64,000 nucleotides of DNA from Nocardioides albertanoniae (GCF_006716315.1 NZ_VFOV01000001.1:1594501-1658500), one strand, 5' to 3'. Shown: positions 32,925 to 44,406, counted from the stretch's first letter. Translations and numbers: made by a program. Notes: a model not told the origin generated them from the sequence alone.

Positions 32925-35348
32925 ATGGAGCACCGGAGCACCGAGCCTCCGAAGGGACCCACCGGGCCGCCGCCGTCGTGGCGTCCTCCGCCGCCGAAGT
33001 CCGCGCCGCCTGAGTCGGCGCCACCAGCGCCACCAGCGCCACCGGCAGCGCCGCCGACCGCCCTGCCGACGGTCGCCCCGCTCCGGGCGCCGGGCGCTCG
33101 CCGGGCGACGGTCGAGCCCTCGGCGGCCAAGGCGTGGCTGGCCACGAGCTGGCGGCGCTGGGGCAGGACGACGGCCAAGGCGTCGCTGGTCGCGTTCCTG
33201 GCCCTCGCCCTGATCGGGTCGGTCGCGGCGATCATCACCTATCACCGGATCTCGGTGCCCGACCCGAACGCCGCCTTCGAGGTCGAGACCTCGTTCGTCT
33301 ACTACGGCAACGGCAAGACCGAGCTGGGCCGCTTCCAGGAGGGCGACCAGAACCGGATCAAGCTCGAGTCCGAGGAGATCCCGGAGGTCGTCAAGAACGC
33401 CGTGGTGGCCGCCGAGGATCGCACGTTCTTCGAGAACAACGGCGTCGACGTCAAGGGCATCCTGCGCGCGGCCTTCTCCAACACCACCGAGGGCACCTCC
33501 TCGGGCGCGTCCACGATCACCCAGCAGTACGTCAAGAACTACTTCCTCAACTCCGAGCACTCCTACTCGCGCAAGCTGAAGGAAGCGGTCATCTCCCTGA
33601 AGCTGACCAGGCAGCGGAGCAAGGACCAGATCCTCACCGACTACCTCAACACCATCTACTTCAACCGCGGCGCCTACGGCATCGAGGCGGCCGCGAAAGC
33701 CTACTTCGCGAAGTCGGCCAAGGATCTCTCGCTGCAGGAGTCGGCCGCGCTCGCGGCGATCCTCAACAACCCGCGCGGGTTCGACCCTGCCAGCAAGACC
33801 TTCCGGGGCGAGAAGAAGCTGCTCGGCCGCTACCAGTACGTGCTGCGGGGCATGGTCGACCTCGGCTACGTGAAGCAGGCCGAGGCCGACAAGGTGATGG
33901 GCTCGCTCCCGAAGTTCCCCGCCAAGACGGTGCCGAGCCGGCTGGGCGGCCAGCGCGGCCACGCGCTGACCATGATCAAGGCCGAGCTGCTCGGCCTCAC
34001 CGACGCCGACGGCAAGCCGCTGTTCACCGAGGACGAGATCGACAGCGGCGGCCTGCGGATCACCTCCACGCTCTCGCCGAAGGTCATGAAGGCCTCGGCG
34101 TCGGCGGCCAAGAAGGAGAAGCCGAAGAACCGGAAGGCGTACGTCGAGGGTGATCCCGAGCAGAAGAACGCCCTGCACGTGGCGACCGCGTCGATCGACG
34201 TCGGCTCCGGTGCGCTGCTCGGCTTCTACGGCGGCCAGGACTACCTCTCCAGCCAGCACAACTGGGCCGCGACCGGCGGTCACGCGGGCTCGACGATGAA
34301 GGTCTTCGCGACCGCCGCCGCGATCGCGAAGGGCTACTCGCTGAAGTCGACGTGGGCGGGCGACTCCCCGTTCACGACCTACACCGGCACCCAGGTGGTC
34401 AACGAGGGCGAGCAGGCCGGTGTCGCCGACGGCATGGACTACGGCGAGCACATCACCATGCTCGAGGCCATGGAGCAGTCGGTGAACACCGCCTACATCG
34501 ACATGACCGAGTCGATGGGCGGCCCCGAGGCCGGCCGCAAGGCGATCTACGAGACCGCTCTGGCGGCGGGCCTGACACCGGATAAGGCCGATCCGCGCCA
34601 CCCCGGCATCCCGAGCACCTCCAGCTTCCTCACCGACCAGGACGACCGGATCGCGCTGGGCGGGGCCAACGTCAGCCCGATCAACATGGCCAACGCCTAC
34701 GCCACGATCGCCGACGGCGGCTACCGCCACGACGCCCACGTGGTGAAGAAGGTGCGCGACCGGGCCGGCAACGTGCTCTACGGCTGGGACGGGCGGAAGA
34801 ACGCGAAGCACGCGATCCCCGAGGACGTCGCTGCCGACGTGACGTACGCGATGCAGGGGGTGGTGCAGAGCGGCTCGGGCCAGAAGGCGCAGAGCATCGG
34901 CCGGCCGGTCGCCGGCAAGACCGGCACCGGCACGTGCACGAGCAAGCAGTATGTCTGCTCGTCGTGGTTCGTGGGCTACACCCCGCAGATCGCCACGGCC
35001 GTCCGCTACACGCGCGGCAACGGCGAGGGCAAGCTCGACGGCGGCTGGATGCCGTCCTACTTCGGCGCCGACTATCCCACCCAGACGTGGGCGGCGATCA
35101 TGTCGAAGGCCATGGACGGCAAGGACGTCGAGAGCTTCCCCGAGCCCGTCTACGTCGACGGCGCCGACCCCGAGTCGGGTCACGAGGAGTCGCTGAACGC
35201 GCCGCCTCCGCCGCCCGATGACGAGGAGGACGACGACGAGGGCGACGGGGACGACTGTGATCCGATCGCCGAGCTCTTCGGCGCCTGCGACGGCGATGGT
35301 GGCCATCGGGGCAAGCCATGGGGCGTCCGCGGGAAGCACGACGACTGA
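32925..35348 (+). CDS. Class A penicillin-binding protein
   Basis: 807 residues, peptidoglycan glycosyltransferase and transpeptidase. Proline-rich cytoplasmic tail, TM helix (~90-110), GT51 domain with the catalytic Glu in VAAEDRTFF and STITQQYVKN, then the transpeptidase with STMK (active Ser), SVN and KTGTGT. A very acidic tail (~785-807) with Asp/Glu runs follows. An in-frame GTG nine bases upstream is possible. Acts at the outer face of the membrane; monocistronic. Confidence 0.94.
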   Translation: MEHRSTEPPKGPTGPPPSWRPPPPKSAPPESAPPAPPAPPAAPPTALPTVAPLRAPGARRATVEPSAAKAWLATSWRRWGRTTAKASLVAFLALALIGSVAAIITYHRISVPDPNAAFEVETSFVYYGNGKTELGRFQEGDQNRIKLESEEIPEVVKNAVVAAEDRTFFENNGVDVKGILRAAFSNTTEGTSSGASTITQQYVKNYFLNSEHSYSRKLKEAVISLKLTRQRSKDQILTDYLNTIYFNRGAYGIEAAAKAYFAKSAKDLSLQESAALAAILNNPRGFDPASKTFRGEKKLLGRYQYVLRGMVDLGYVKQAEADKVMGSLPKFPAKTVPSRLGGQRGHALTMIKAELLGLTDADGKPLFTEDEIDSGGLRITSTLSPKVMKASASAAKKEKPKNRKAYVEGDPEQKNALHVATASIDVGSGALLGFYGGQDYLSSQHNWAATGGHAGSTMKVFATAAAIAKGYSLKSTWAGDSPFTTYTGTQVVNEGEQAGVADGMDYGEHITMLEAMEQSVNTAYIDMTESMGGPEAGRKAIYETALAAGLTPDKADPRHPGIPSTSSFLTDQDDRIALGGANVSPINMANAYATIADGGYRHDAHVVKKVRDRAGNVLYGWDGRKNAKHAIPEDVAADVTYAMQGVVQSGSGQKAQSIGRPVAGKTGTGTCTSKQYVCSSWFVGYTPQIATAVRYTRGNGEGKLDGGWMPSYFGADYPTQTWAAIMSKAMDGKDVESFPEPVYVDGADPESGHEESLNAPPPPPDDEEDDDEGDGDDCDPIAELFGACDGDGGHRGKPWGVRGKHDD

Positions 35349-35440
35349 CAGCGCCTCCGTGTCCGGATCGCGAGAACGCTGACCAGATAGCGAGATCTCG
35401 GTTTGGTCGACGGGCATCGGCTGCGGCACGCTCTTCGTCA

Positions 35441-35560
35441 AGGTCACGACTGCCAGCGCGAAGCCCCGGCTTGCTGGCGGGCAACCCTCCGACGCGGTGG
35501 GGTGCTCCGGGTGACGACCTGGCTCGCGCCGAGGTGGCGCGGGCAAGCGCGTGCTTCGCC
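35441..35560 (+). ncRNA. SAM-IV riboswitch
   Basis: From AGGTCACGACTGCCAGCGCG to the GGTGACGACC closing arm (35510-35519), the sequence has the SAM-IV core: GCCCCGGCTTGCTGGC, GGCAACCCTCC, CGCGGTGGGGTGC and CCGGGTGA, then the 3' pseudoknot stem with GGCAAGCGCG (35541-35550). P1 is GGTC/GACC. It binds S-adenosylmethionine and lowers expression of the gene 55 bases downstream. The exact 3' end is uncertain. Confidence 0.9.
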
Positions 35561-35614
35561 GGACGAGCCTCATCGGACCGTGCCGGGGGAGCCCTCGACC
35601 CTGAAGGGTGACCC

Positions 35615-36973
35615 ATGCCCCTGCTCCCGCTCGTCGGTTCCGCGACCCAGGTCCCGCTGCTGGACGGCACCACGACGACCTACGCCAACCTCGATGTCGC
35701 CGCCTCGGCGCCGGCTCTGCAGAGCGTGGCCGCCCGGGTGGCCGAGGTGCTGCCCTGGTATGCCTCGGTCCACCGCGGGGCCGGCTATCTCTCCCAGGTC
35801 TCCACGGCGCTCTACGAGCAGTCCCGCCAGCAGATCGGCGCCTACGTCAGTGCTCGCGACGACGACGTCACCGTCATCACCCGCAACACCACCGACGCGG
35901 TGAACCTGCTGGCCGGGTGCGTGCCCGGCCGGGTGCTCGTGCTCGACATCGAGCACCACGCCAACCTGCTCCCGTGGCGCCGTGTCGCGTCGGGGGTGAG
36001 CGTGGTCGAGGGGCGCGACAGCCTTGCCGGCGCCGTCGCGGTGCTCGCCGACGAGCTCGCCCGCGACAGCTATGCCCTCGTCGCGATCACCGGCGCTTCC
36101 AACGTCACCGGCGAGACGCTGCCGGTCGGCGAGATCGTCACCCTGGCCCATGCCCACGGCGCCCGGGTCTTCGTCGACGGCGCCCAGCTGCTCGCCCACC
36201 GCCGCTTCTCGCTCGCCGCCACGGGTGCCGACTACGTCGCGTTCTCCGGCCACAAGCTCTATGCGCCGTACGGTGCGGGGGCTCTCGTCGGCCGCCGCGA
36301 CTGGCTCGACGTCGGCACGCCCTACCTCGCGGGCGGGGGAGCGGTCGACGACGTCGAGGTGGGGGAGACCACCTGGCAGCCCGCGCCCGCGCGCCACGAG
36401 GGTGGCTCGCCCAACGTCGTCGGCGCGGCCGCGCTGGCCGCTGCGTGTGCGGCGCTCGACGCTGTCGACCCGGTCGAGCTCGACCGTCACGAGGCCGCGC
36501 TGAGAGGTCGTCTCGTCGCCGGGCTCACCGCCCTCGACGGCGTCGACGTGATCCGGCTGTGGCCTGCCGAAGCGGAGCCCGAGGCAATCGGCAGGGCAGT
36601 GGAGGAGCTCGCGGAGCCGGTCGGCGTCGTGACGTTCACGGTGCGGGGCATCGAGCCGGGCCGGGTCGCGGCCTATCTCTCCGCCGAGCACGGCCTGGGC
36701 GTACGTGACGGTCGCTTCTGTGCGCAGCCGCTCCTCAAGCGCCTCGGGTTGAGCGCGGGCGCCGTGCGGGCGAGCATCGGCGTCGGCACCTCGGTCGCCG
36801 ACGTCGACCGGCTGATCGCCGGCGTACGCTCCCTGCTCGCGGGCGACGTCACGGGTGACTACGTGCTCGAGGCCGGAGTCTGGACGCTGGCCGAGGACCC
36901 ACGCCCGATCGTCGGGCCGGCCGGTCTCTCGCGGCTCGCCGACACCGCGGGCTCCTGCGGCGCGGCGGTCTGA
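35615..36973 (+). CDS. Class V aminotransferase / cysteine-desulfurase-like enzyme
   Basis: 452-residue PLP enzyme. The PLP Lys lies in FSGHKLYAPYG; the aspartate holding the pyridine N is in VFVDGAQLLAHR; the N-terminal NLDVAASAP and DIEHHANLLPWR are shared with SufS/CsdA-like proteins. A Cys in DGRFCAQPLL near the C-terminus could be catalytic. Regulation by a SAM-IV riboswitch places it in sulfur amino-acid metabolism. The reaction is probably cysteine or selenocysteine lyase-type; not proven. Confidence 0.85.
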   Translation: MPLLPLVGSATQVPLLDGTTTTYANLDVAASAPALQSVAARVAEVLPWYASVHRGAGYLSQVSTALYEQSRQQIGAYVSARDDDVTVITRNTTDAVNLLAGCVPGRVLVLDIEHHANLLPWRRVASGVSVVEGRDSLAGAVAVLADELARDSYALVAITGASNVTGETLPVGEIVTLAHAHGARVFVDGAQLLAHRRFSLAATGADYVAFSGHKLYAPYGAGALVGRRDWLDVGTPYLAGGGAVDDVEVGETTWQPAPARHEGGSPNVVGAAALAAACAALDAVDPVELDRHEAALRGRLVAGLTALDGVDVIRLWPAEAEPEAIGRAVEELAEPVGVVTFTVRGIEPGRVAAYLSAEHGLGVRDGRFCAQPLLKRLGLSAGAVRASIGVGTSVADVDRLIAGVRSLLAGDVTGDYVLEAGVWTLAEDPRPIVGPAGLSRLADTAGSCGAAV

Positions 36974-37021
36974 GGTCAGCCGCGGAGGGATGGATTCGCG
37001 CGCTCTGGTGGTTATAGGAGC

Positions 37022-38077
37022 GTGAGCGAACGAGTGCACGGTGAGCGGAAGGTGCGTGGCGGCAAGCTGGTCGTCGTCGACGCCACGGTCTCCGCAGGCA
37101 GGCTGATCGATGTCGTCCTCTCGGGCGACTTCTTCCTGGAGCCCGACGAGGCGCTGGGGTGGCTGACGGCGGCGCTGGAGGGGCAGTCGGCCGACGCGTC
37201 CCTCGACGAGCTGACCGCATCCCTCGACGATGCCGCGCTCGAGGCGGACCTGGTCGGGTTCGGCACCCGCGACGTCGCGCTGGCGGTGCTGCGGGCGCTG
37301 GGTCGGGCCACGACCTGGGACGACCTCGAGCTGGAGATCGTCCGGACCGGCCCGCTGGAGCCGGCGATGCAGATGGCTCTCGACGAGGTCATCGCCCGCC
37401 AGGTCGCCGAGGGCCGTCGTGCGCCCAACCTGAGGTTCTGGGACTGGGCGAGCAGCGCTGTCGTGATCGGCAGCTACCAGTCGCTGGCCAACGAGGTCGA
37501 CGCGGCCGCCGCCGAGCGTCACGGCATCGAGGTCGTACGCCGCATCTCGGGCGGCGGCGCGATGTTCATCGAGCCCGGCAACACGATCACCTACAGTCTC
37601 GCCGTGCCCGACACGCTCGTGGCCGGGATGACCTTCCAGGAGTCGTACGCGTTCCTCGACGAGTGGGTGCTTCGCGGCCTGCGCACGGTCGGGATCGAGG
37701 CGGCCTACTCCGGTCTCAACGACATCGCCTCGCCGGTCGGCAAGATCGCCGGTGCCGCCCAGAAGCGGGTGCCGGGCGGGGTGCTGCACCACGTGACGAT
37801 GGCCTACGACATCGATGCCGACAAGATGCTCGAGGTGCTCCGGATCGGTCGGGAGAAGATGTCCGACAAGGGCACCCGGAGCGCGTCCAAGCGTGTCGAC
37901 CCGATCCGGTCCCAGACCGGACTGACCCGGGAGAAGGTCATCGAGGCGCTGCTGAGCGAGTTCGAGGAGAGCTTCGCGGCGACGTACGTCGGGCTCGACC
38001 AGGCCACGATCGACGAGGCCGCGGCGCTGGTGGCGACCAAGCACGGCACGCGGGAGTGGCGCTCGCGGGTGCCCTAA
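37022..38077 (+). CDS. lplA: Lipoate-protein ligase A family protein
   Basis: 351 residues. The catalytic BPL/LplA domain occupies ~110-330 with VVRRISGGGAMF, the Lys of GKIAGAAQKR and GGVLHHVTM. An extra N-terminal domain (~10-100, KLVVVDATVSAG, DFFLEPDEAL) resembles the accessory domain usually placed at the C-terminus. It would attach lipoate or octanoate to dehydrogenase subunits. The GTG at 37022 is uncertain: AGGAG is too close to it, and another GTG follows at 37052. Confidence 0.82.
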   Translation: MSERVHGERKVRGGKLVVVDATVSAGRLIDVVLSGDFFLEPDEALGWLTAALEGQSADASLDELTASLDDAALEADLVGFGTRDVALAVLRALGRATTWDDLELEIVRTGPLEPAMQMALDEVIARQVAEGRRAPNLRFWDWASSAVVIGSYQSLANEVDAAAAERHGIEVVRRISGGGAMFIEPGNTITYSLAVPDTLVAGMTFQESYAFLDEWVLRGLRTVGIEAAYSGLNDIASPVGKIAGAAQKRVPGGVLHHVTMAYDIDADKMLEVLRIGREKMSDKGTRSASKRVDPIRSQTGLTREKVIEALLSEFEESFAATYVGLDQATIDEAAALVATKHGTREWRSRVP

Positions 38078-38091
38078 AAGAAGCTTGCGCC

Positions 38092-38160
38092 CCGCTGCTC
38101 GGAGCGTTCCTTGGATGAGATGGGGGGGTCCTCATTCACGACCGACATCACGAGCAGCGG
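38092..38160. terminator. Long-loop inverted repeat after lplA
   Basis: Perfect 10-bp arms CCGCTGCTCG (38092-38101) / CGAGCAGCGG (38151-38160), with GATGAG..CTCAT inside. It starts 15 bases after the lplA stop, so terminator is the simplest reading. From 38161 to 38355 nothing else is recognised. Confidence 0.45.
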
Positions 38161-38371
38161 AGCGTCGTCAGTCTGGCACGCACGATCTGGCGGTCGCAAT
38201 AGAAGTCGGCTCGTCTTGGGTTAATTTCTGTCGGTCGATCTGCAGGATGGAACGCATGGGGTATCGAAAGTCCCTGTCCAGAGGATTTGGTGCCGTATCG
38301 CCCGGGACGTGGGCCCGGCCTGGCCGCGACCGCGAATGACGGTGCCGGTCGTGGTCGGCTACCCTGGACAC

Positions 38372-38410
38372 ATGCAGATGTCTGTCCTGCTTCTTAGGCA
38401 GCCGCGCTGA
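38372..38410 (+). CDS. Leucine leader peptide of leuS
   Basis: 12 codons, M-Q-M-S-V-L-L-L-R-Q-P-R, with three Leu codons in a row (CTG CTT CTT, 38387-38395). TACCCT (38360-38365) ends six bases before the ATG, so the leader starts at the 5' end of the transcript. A terminator follows 32 bases after the stop, then leuS. This is the arrangement of a ribosome-mediated attenuator. A second in-frame ATG at 38378 could also be used. Confidence 0.8.
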   Translation: MQMSVLLLRQPR

Positions 38411-38465
38411 CCCTGAGGGACACACCCCGGTCACGCGGCAACCCCTCCATGTGAGGGGCCTTTTT
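38393..38465 (+). promoter_or_regulatory. leuS transcription attenuator
   Basis: Four mutually exclusive segments: 1 = CTTAGG (38393-38398, in the last Leu codon); 2 = CCTGAGGG (38412-38419); 3 = CCCCTC (38442-38447); 4 = GAGGGG (38453-38458) followed by CC and TTTTT (38461-38465). 1:2 and 3:4 (terminator) or 2:3 (GAGGG:CCCTC, antiterminator). A ribosome stalled for Leu-tRNA would cover 1 and favour 2:3, so leuS is read. Confidence 0.75.
38442..38465 (+). terminator. Intrinsic terminator of leuS leader
   Basis: CCCCTC-CATGT-GAGGGG stem followed by CCTTTTT. One of the few T-tailed terminators in the window, as expected for a regulated attenuator. Confidence 0.85.
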
Positions 38466-38530
38466 GGTTCTACGGAGCCTTGAGCCAGAAGCAGTCTTGA
38501 CGCACGACACTCGACAAGGACGAAAGACCC

Positions 38531-41014
<2,484 letters not shown>

Positions 41015-41028
41015 GCATCTGCCGAACC

Positions 41029-41068
41029 GCCCCGTCAGAACCCCGCACATGTGGGGATCTGACGGGGC
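41029..41068 (+). terminator. Terminator after leuS
   Basis: 11-bp stem GCCCCGTCAGA (41029-41039) / TCTGACGGGGC (41058-41068), extended inside by CCCC/GGGG and CAT/GTG pairs after a one-base mismatch on each side. Confidence 0.85.
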
Positions 41069-41120
41069 TTCGGCGTTCGTAGAGGGGCATTTCCCCGCGG
41101 CTGCATGATTCTTGCTGGGG

Positions 41121-41666
41121 TCACGGGCGCAGGTGGAGGTCCAGGACGCGGGCCAGGGTCGCCGAGGGGTCGACGTCGGCGACCGGCTCGGCGCTGCGGC
41201 GGCTGGTCAGGGTCGCCAGCCCGTGGACGCTCGCCCACAGGGCGGCCGTGTCCTCCAGGTCGATCGGTGCCTTGCGCGCCTCGGACAGGCGGGTGTGCAG
41301 GGCCGCGATCCAGCGTCCTGTGGTCTTGCGCAGGTGACCGCCCGCGCCCTCGAGGAGATCGTGGCGGGTGATCAGCGCGAACATCTCCGGGCGCTCGGTG
41401 GCGAAGGCGACGTACGCCGCGGCGGCGGTGCGGATCGCGACTGCCGCATCGGGGTCGGTGAGTGCGGGCGAGAGGCGCTCGTCGAGGTCGGTGATGCCTT
41501 CGCGCGCGATCGCGGCTAGCAGCGCGGCGTACGTGGGGAAGTGGTGTCTGGGGGCGCCGTGGGAGACCCCGGCCGCGCGGGCGATGGTGCGCAGGGTCAG
41601 CGACTGGAGGCCGTCACGCTCGAGGAGCTCGACTCCGCTGTCGACGAGGCGGCTGCGTACATCCAT
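41121..41666 (-). CDS. TetR-family transcriptional regulator
   Basis: 181 residues. HTH ~25-46 (TIARAAGVSHGAPRHHFP), then a TetR_C-type ligand domain with LITRHDLLEG. The ATG is the first base triplet of a TAGACAGTGTCTA palindrome (41666-41678), and its own -10 would lie within the same site, so binding would block its own start. The acyltransferase gene is divergent and shares the operators. Confidence 0.9.
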   Translation of the reverse strand: MDVRSRLVDSGVELLERDGLQSLTLRTIARAAGVSHGAPRHHFPTYAALLAAIAREGITDLDERLSPALTDPDAAVAIRTAAAAYVAFATERPEMFALITRHDLLEGAGGHLRKTTGRWIAALHTRLSEARKAPIDLEDTAALWASVHGLATLTSRRSAEPVADVDPSATLARVLDLHLRP

Positions 41667-41704
41667 AGACAGTGTCTATCATCTCTCTGAGTAGACACTG
41701 TCTA
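41666..41704. promoter_or_regulatory. Two perfect TetR operators
   Basis: TAGACAGTGTCTA (41666-41678) and TAGACACTGTCTA (41692-41704): two 13-base palindromes with the same 6-bp arms, centres 26 bases apart. They cover both starts of the divergent tetR/acyltransferase pair; the second adjoins the AGGAGG ribosome site at 41704-41709. Confidence 0.85.
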
Positions 41705-41713
41705 GGAGGCGGA

Positions 41714-42355
41714 ATGTGGTTCTGGCTGTTGAAGTGGGTGCTGCTGGGCCCGGTGGTGAGGTGGTACGCGCGGCCGACCGTGGTCGGCGACCTGCCGAAG
41801 GACGGGCCGGTGATCGTCGCTGCGAACCATCTGACCGAGATCGACTCGTTCGTGCTGTGTCTCGTGCTGATCAGGAAGCCCAGGTTCGTGGCGAAGAGCG
41901 AGTACTTCGAGGGTGGTGGTCTGCGTGGCCGAGCCGAGCGCTGGCTGATGAAGGTGACCGGGCAGATCCCGGTGGACCGTAGCGGTGGCGACGCGGCCGC
42001 GGTCGCACTCGACGCGGCGGAGCGGGTGCTGCGTGACGGCGGGGTGTGGGCGATCTATCCGGAGGGGACCAGATCGCCCGACGGACGGTTGCATCGCGGT
42101 CACACCGGTGCGATGCGGGTGGCTCAGCGGGTGCCGGAGGCGAAGGTGGTGCCGGTCGGGATCGTGGGCACCCGGGCCGTCGACGTACCTGGCCGGAACG
42201 GGTGGCGGCGCGGGCGGGTGCGGGTCACGATCGGCGGGACGCTGGACGTGCCCCGTGCCGACTGCCGCGAGGCGACCGACGCGCTGATGGATGCGATCGG
42301 TGCGCTGAGCGGGCAGGAGCGGGTCGACCGCTATTCACACAGGTCGGGGGCATGA
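41714..42355 (+). CDS. 1-acyl-sn-glycerol-3-phosphate acyltransferase family protein
   Basis: 213 residues from ATG 41714 (AGGAGG just before). PlsC motifs: NHLTEID (HxxxxD catalytic), the RFVAKSEYF segment, YPEGTRSPDG (EGTR) and VPVGIVGT. It acylates lysophosphatidate or a related lipid at the membrane. Probably repressed by the divergent TetR, so it is likely an inducible lipid-modifying enzyme, not the housekeeping PlsC. Confidence 0.9.
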   Translation: MWFWLLKWVLLGPVVRWYARPTVVGDLPKDGPVIVAANHLTEIDSFVLCLVLIRKPRFVAKSEYFEGGGLRGRAERWLMKVTGQIPVDRSGGDAAAVALDAAERVLRDGGVWAIYPEGTRSPDGRLHRGHTGAMRVAQRVPEAKVVPVGIVGTRAVDVPGRNGWRRGRVRVTIGGTLDVPRADCREATDALMDAIGALSGQERVDRYSHRSGA

Positions 42356-42458
42356 TGCATCGAGATCTGGGAGGTCGCCTGTGCGCTGCGGGCAATCTGG
42401 CCGTGCCGTCGCCATCGGGGAGGAGAGCGCGGATGGGTGCGATCTGTAGGCTGCACGC

Positions 42459-43319
42459 ATGGCCCGGGTAGCGATCGTGACCGACTCGACCGCGATGCTT
42501 CCATCCGATCTCGGGGATGCCGCGGCGCTGATCACGTCGGTGCCGCTGCAGGTGATCGTGGATGGGACGTCGTACGACGACGGGGTGGACGAGACGTCGC
42601 CGGCCGCGTTGCTGGCCGCGCTGGCGGCGCACAAGACGGTGACGACCTCGCGGCCGTCGCCGGCGCTGCTGGCCGAGACGTACGCGAAGCTGGCGGCCGA
42701 GGGATTCGACGAGATCGTCTCGATCCACCTCTCCGCCGAGCTGAGCGCGACGTGCGAGTCCTCCATGCTGGCGGCGCGGGAGGCGCCGGTGCCGGTGCTG
42801 ACCGTCGACACCCGGCTGGTCGGGCCCGGGGTCGGGTTCGCCGTGCTGGCCGCTGCCGCGGTGGCCGCCCGCGGTGGGAGTGCGACCGACGCGCGTGATG
42901 CCGCGCTGGGTCACGTCGCCGCGAGCGGCTCCTACTTCTACGTCGACACCTTGGAGTATCTGCGACGCGGCGGTCGCATCGGTGCCGCCGCGGCGCTCCT
43001 CGGGACGGCGCTGGCGGTCAAGCCGTTGCTCACGATCGAGGACGGGCGAGTCGTGCCGCACGCGCGCGTGCGCACGGCCGAGCGGGCGATCGCCCGGTTG
43101 CAGGCGCTCGGCATCGAGGCCGCCGACGGCGAGGAGTCCGTCGAGGTCGTCGTCGGCCATCTGGGCAGCCCCGACCGGGCCGATGCGATGGCGGAGGGGC
43201 TCGCCAGCGAGCTGGGCGGCAAGGTCAACGGCGACGTACGTGTGGGGGAGCTGGGTGCCGTCCTCGGAGCGCATGTCGGTCCGGGGTGTGTGACCGTCAC
43301 GGTCGGTCCGGCGCTCTGA
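42459..43319 (+). CDS. DegV-family fatty-acid-binding protein
   Basis: 286 residues. DegV fold marks: VAIVTDSTAMLP at the N-terminus, TSRPSPALL, the HLSAELSAT loop and LEYLRRGGRIG. DegV/FakB proteins present fatty acids to a kinase; no fakA lies nearby. TAGGCT (42447-42452) six bases before the ATG indicates a leaderless mRNA. Confidence 0.92.
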   Translation: MARVAIVTDSTAMLPSDLGDAAALITSVPLQVIVDGTSYDDGVDETSPAALLAALAAHKTVTTSRPSPALLAETYAKLAAEGFDEIVSIHLSAELSATCESSMLAAREAPVPVLTVDTRLVGPGVGFAVLAAAAVAARGGSATDARDAALGHVAASGSYFYVDTLEYLRRGGRIGAAAALLGTALAVKPLLTIEDGRVVPHARVRTAERAIARLQALGIEAADGEESVEVVVGHLGSPDRADAMAEGLASELGGKVNGDVRVGELGAVLGAHVGPGCVTVTVGPAL

Positions 43320-43455
43320 TTCTGGCCCGGTTTCTGCTCCTTCTGGGCTGTTTTTCTGGGCCGGTTGCCGTCCACAGGGATGGTTGAGGATCGGGTTCTC
43401 CACAGGCGCCGAAATCGCGCTCGGAACTGTCGGAGCATGCGCATAACTTCGGCGC

Positions 43456-44406
43456 ATGCGCACCCGACCGACTTCCGAACACGCTGATGCCGTCGCCCGA
43501 CGCCTCGAGCAGCTGCGGGCCGAGCTCGAACCGCCGGACGACGAGGTCGACGATGGTGAAGACGACGGGGAAGACTGGCAGCCGTCGTGGTGGGACGGGG
43601 CGGCCCCGGCGGCTCCGGTGGCGACGGAGGCCGACGCCGACACGGACACCGCTGAGCTGGACCCGCTCGTGCCTGTGCCTGGGCGGCATGCGTCGCGACG
43701 CGAGGTCACGATCTCGCCCGACGCCGTGCTGCCGGAGCCGCTGCGTGGCCGAGTGAGTCTCGGGCCGTGGCACCTCGTGATCGTCTCGTTGGTGCTGGTC
43801 GCAGGGCTGGCGCTGGCCTGCTGGTGGATGATCCGGTCCGACCCGGAGGTGGTGCCGGCAGCGCGCGCGGCACCGTCGGCGTCACCGATGGTCGCGTTGC
43901 CGACAGGGTCTGCCGCGCCGGGAAGCGTGGCCGCGACACCAACTGCCGGGGCTTCGGCCGGCACGGTGACGGTCGACGTGGAGGGCAAGGTGCCCAAACC
44001 GGGCATCGTCGTGCTGCCGGTCGGCTCGCGGGTGGTCGACGCCGTCGAGGCCGCCGGCGGCTCCTCCCACAAGCATCTCGCCGGTCTCAATCTTGCTGCT
44101 CTGCTCACCGACGGACAGCAGATCGTGGTCGGGGCACCGAGCGGAGCCGGGCCCGGTGGCGGAGCGGCGCCGGGCGCGGCCGCGTCGGCTGCCGGGGCAC
44201 CGGCCCCGGGTGGAGCCCGAGTGAGCCTCAACGCCGCCTCGATGCAGGAGCTGGAGACGCTGCCCGGAGTGGGGCCGGTGACGGCGCAGGCGATCATCGA
44301 CTGGCGCACCAGCAACGGGTCCTTCACCTCCGTCGACGAGCTGCTCGAGGTCGACGGCATCGGTCCGAAGACCATGGCGAGCCTCGAGCCTCTGGTCACG
44401 TTGTGA
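43456..44406 (+). CDS. comEA: ComEA-like DNA-binding competence protein
   Basis: 316 residues. An acidic N-terminal cytoplasmic tail (~25-75), TM helix (~105-126), an SLBB domain (~160-212, VDVEGKVPKPGIVVLP) and after a Gly/Ala linker two helix-hairpin-helix motifs (LETLPGVGPVTAQAI and VDGIGPKTMASL). It should bind DNA outside the membrane for uptake through ComEC, encoded next with a GTGA overlap. TAACTT (43444-43449) is six bases before the ATG. Confidence 0.92.
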   Translation: MRTRPTSEHADAVARRLEQLRAELEPPDDEVDDGEDDGEDWQPSWWDGAAPAAPVATEADADTDTAELDPLVPVPGRHASRREVTISPDAVLPEPLRGRVSLGPWHLVIVSLVLVAGLALACWWMIRSDPEVVPAARAAPSASPMVALPTGSAAPGSVAATPTAGASAGTVTVDVEGKVPKPGIVVLPVGSRVVDAVEAAGGSSHKHLAGLNLAALLTDGQQIVVGAPSGAGPGGGAAPGAAASAAGAPAPGGARVSLNAASMQELETLPGVGPVTAQAIIDWRTSNGSFTSVDELLEVDGIGPKTMASLEPLVTL

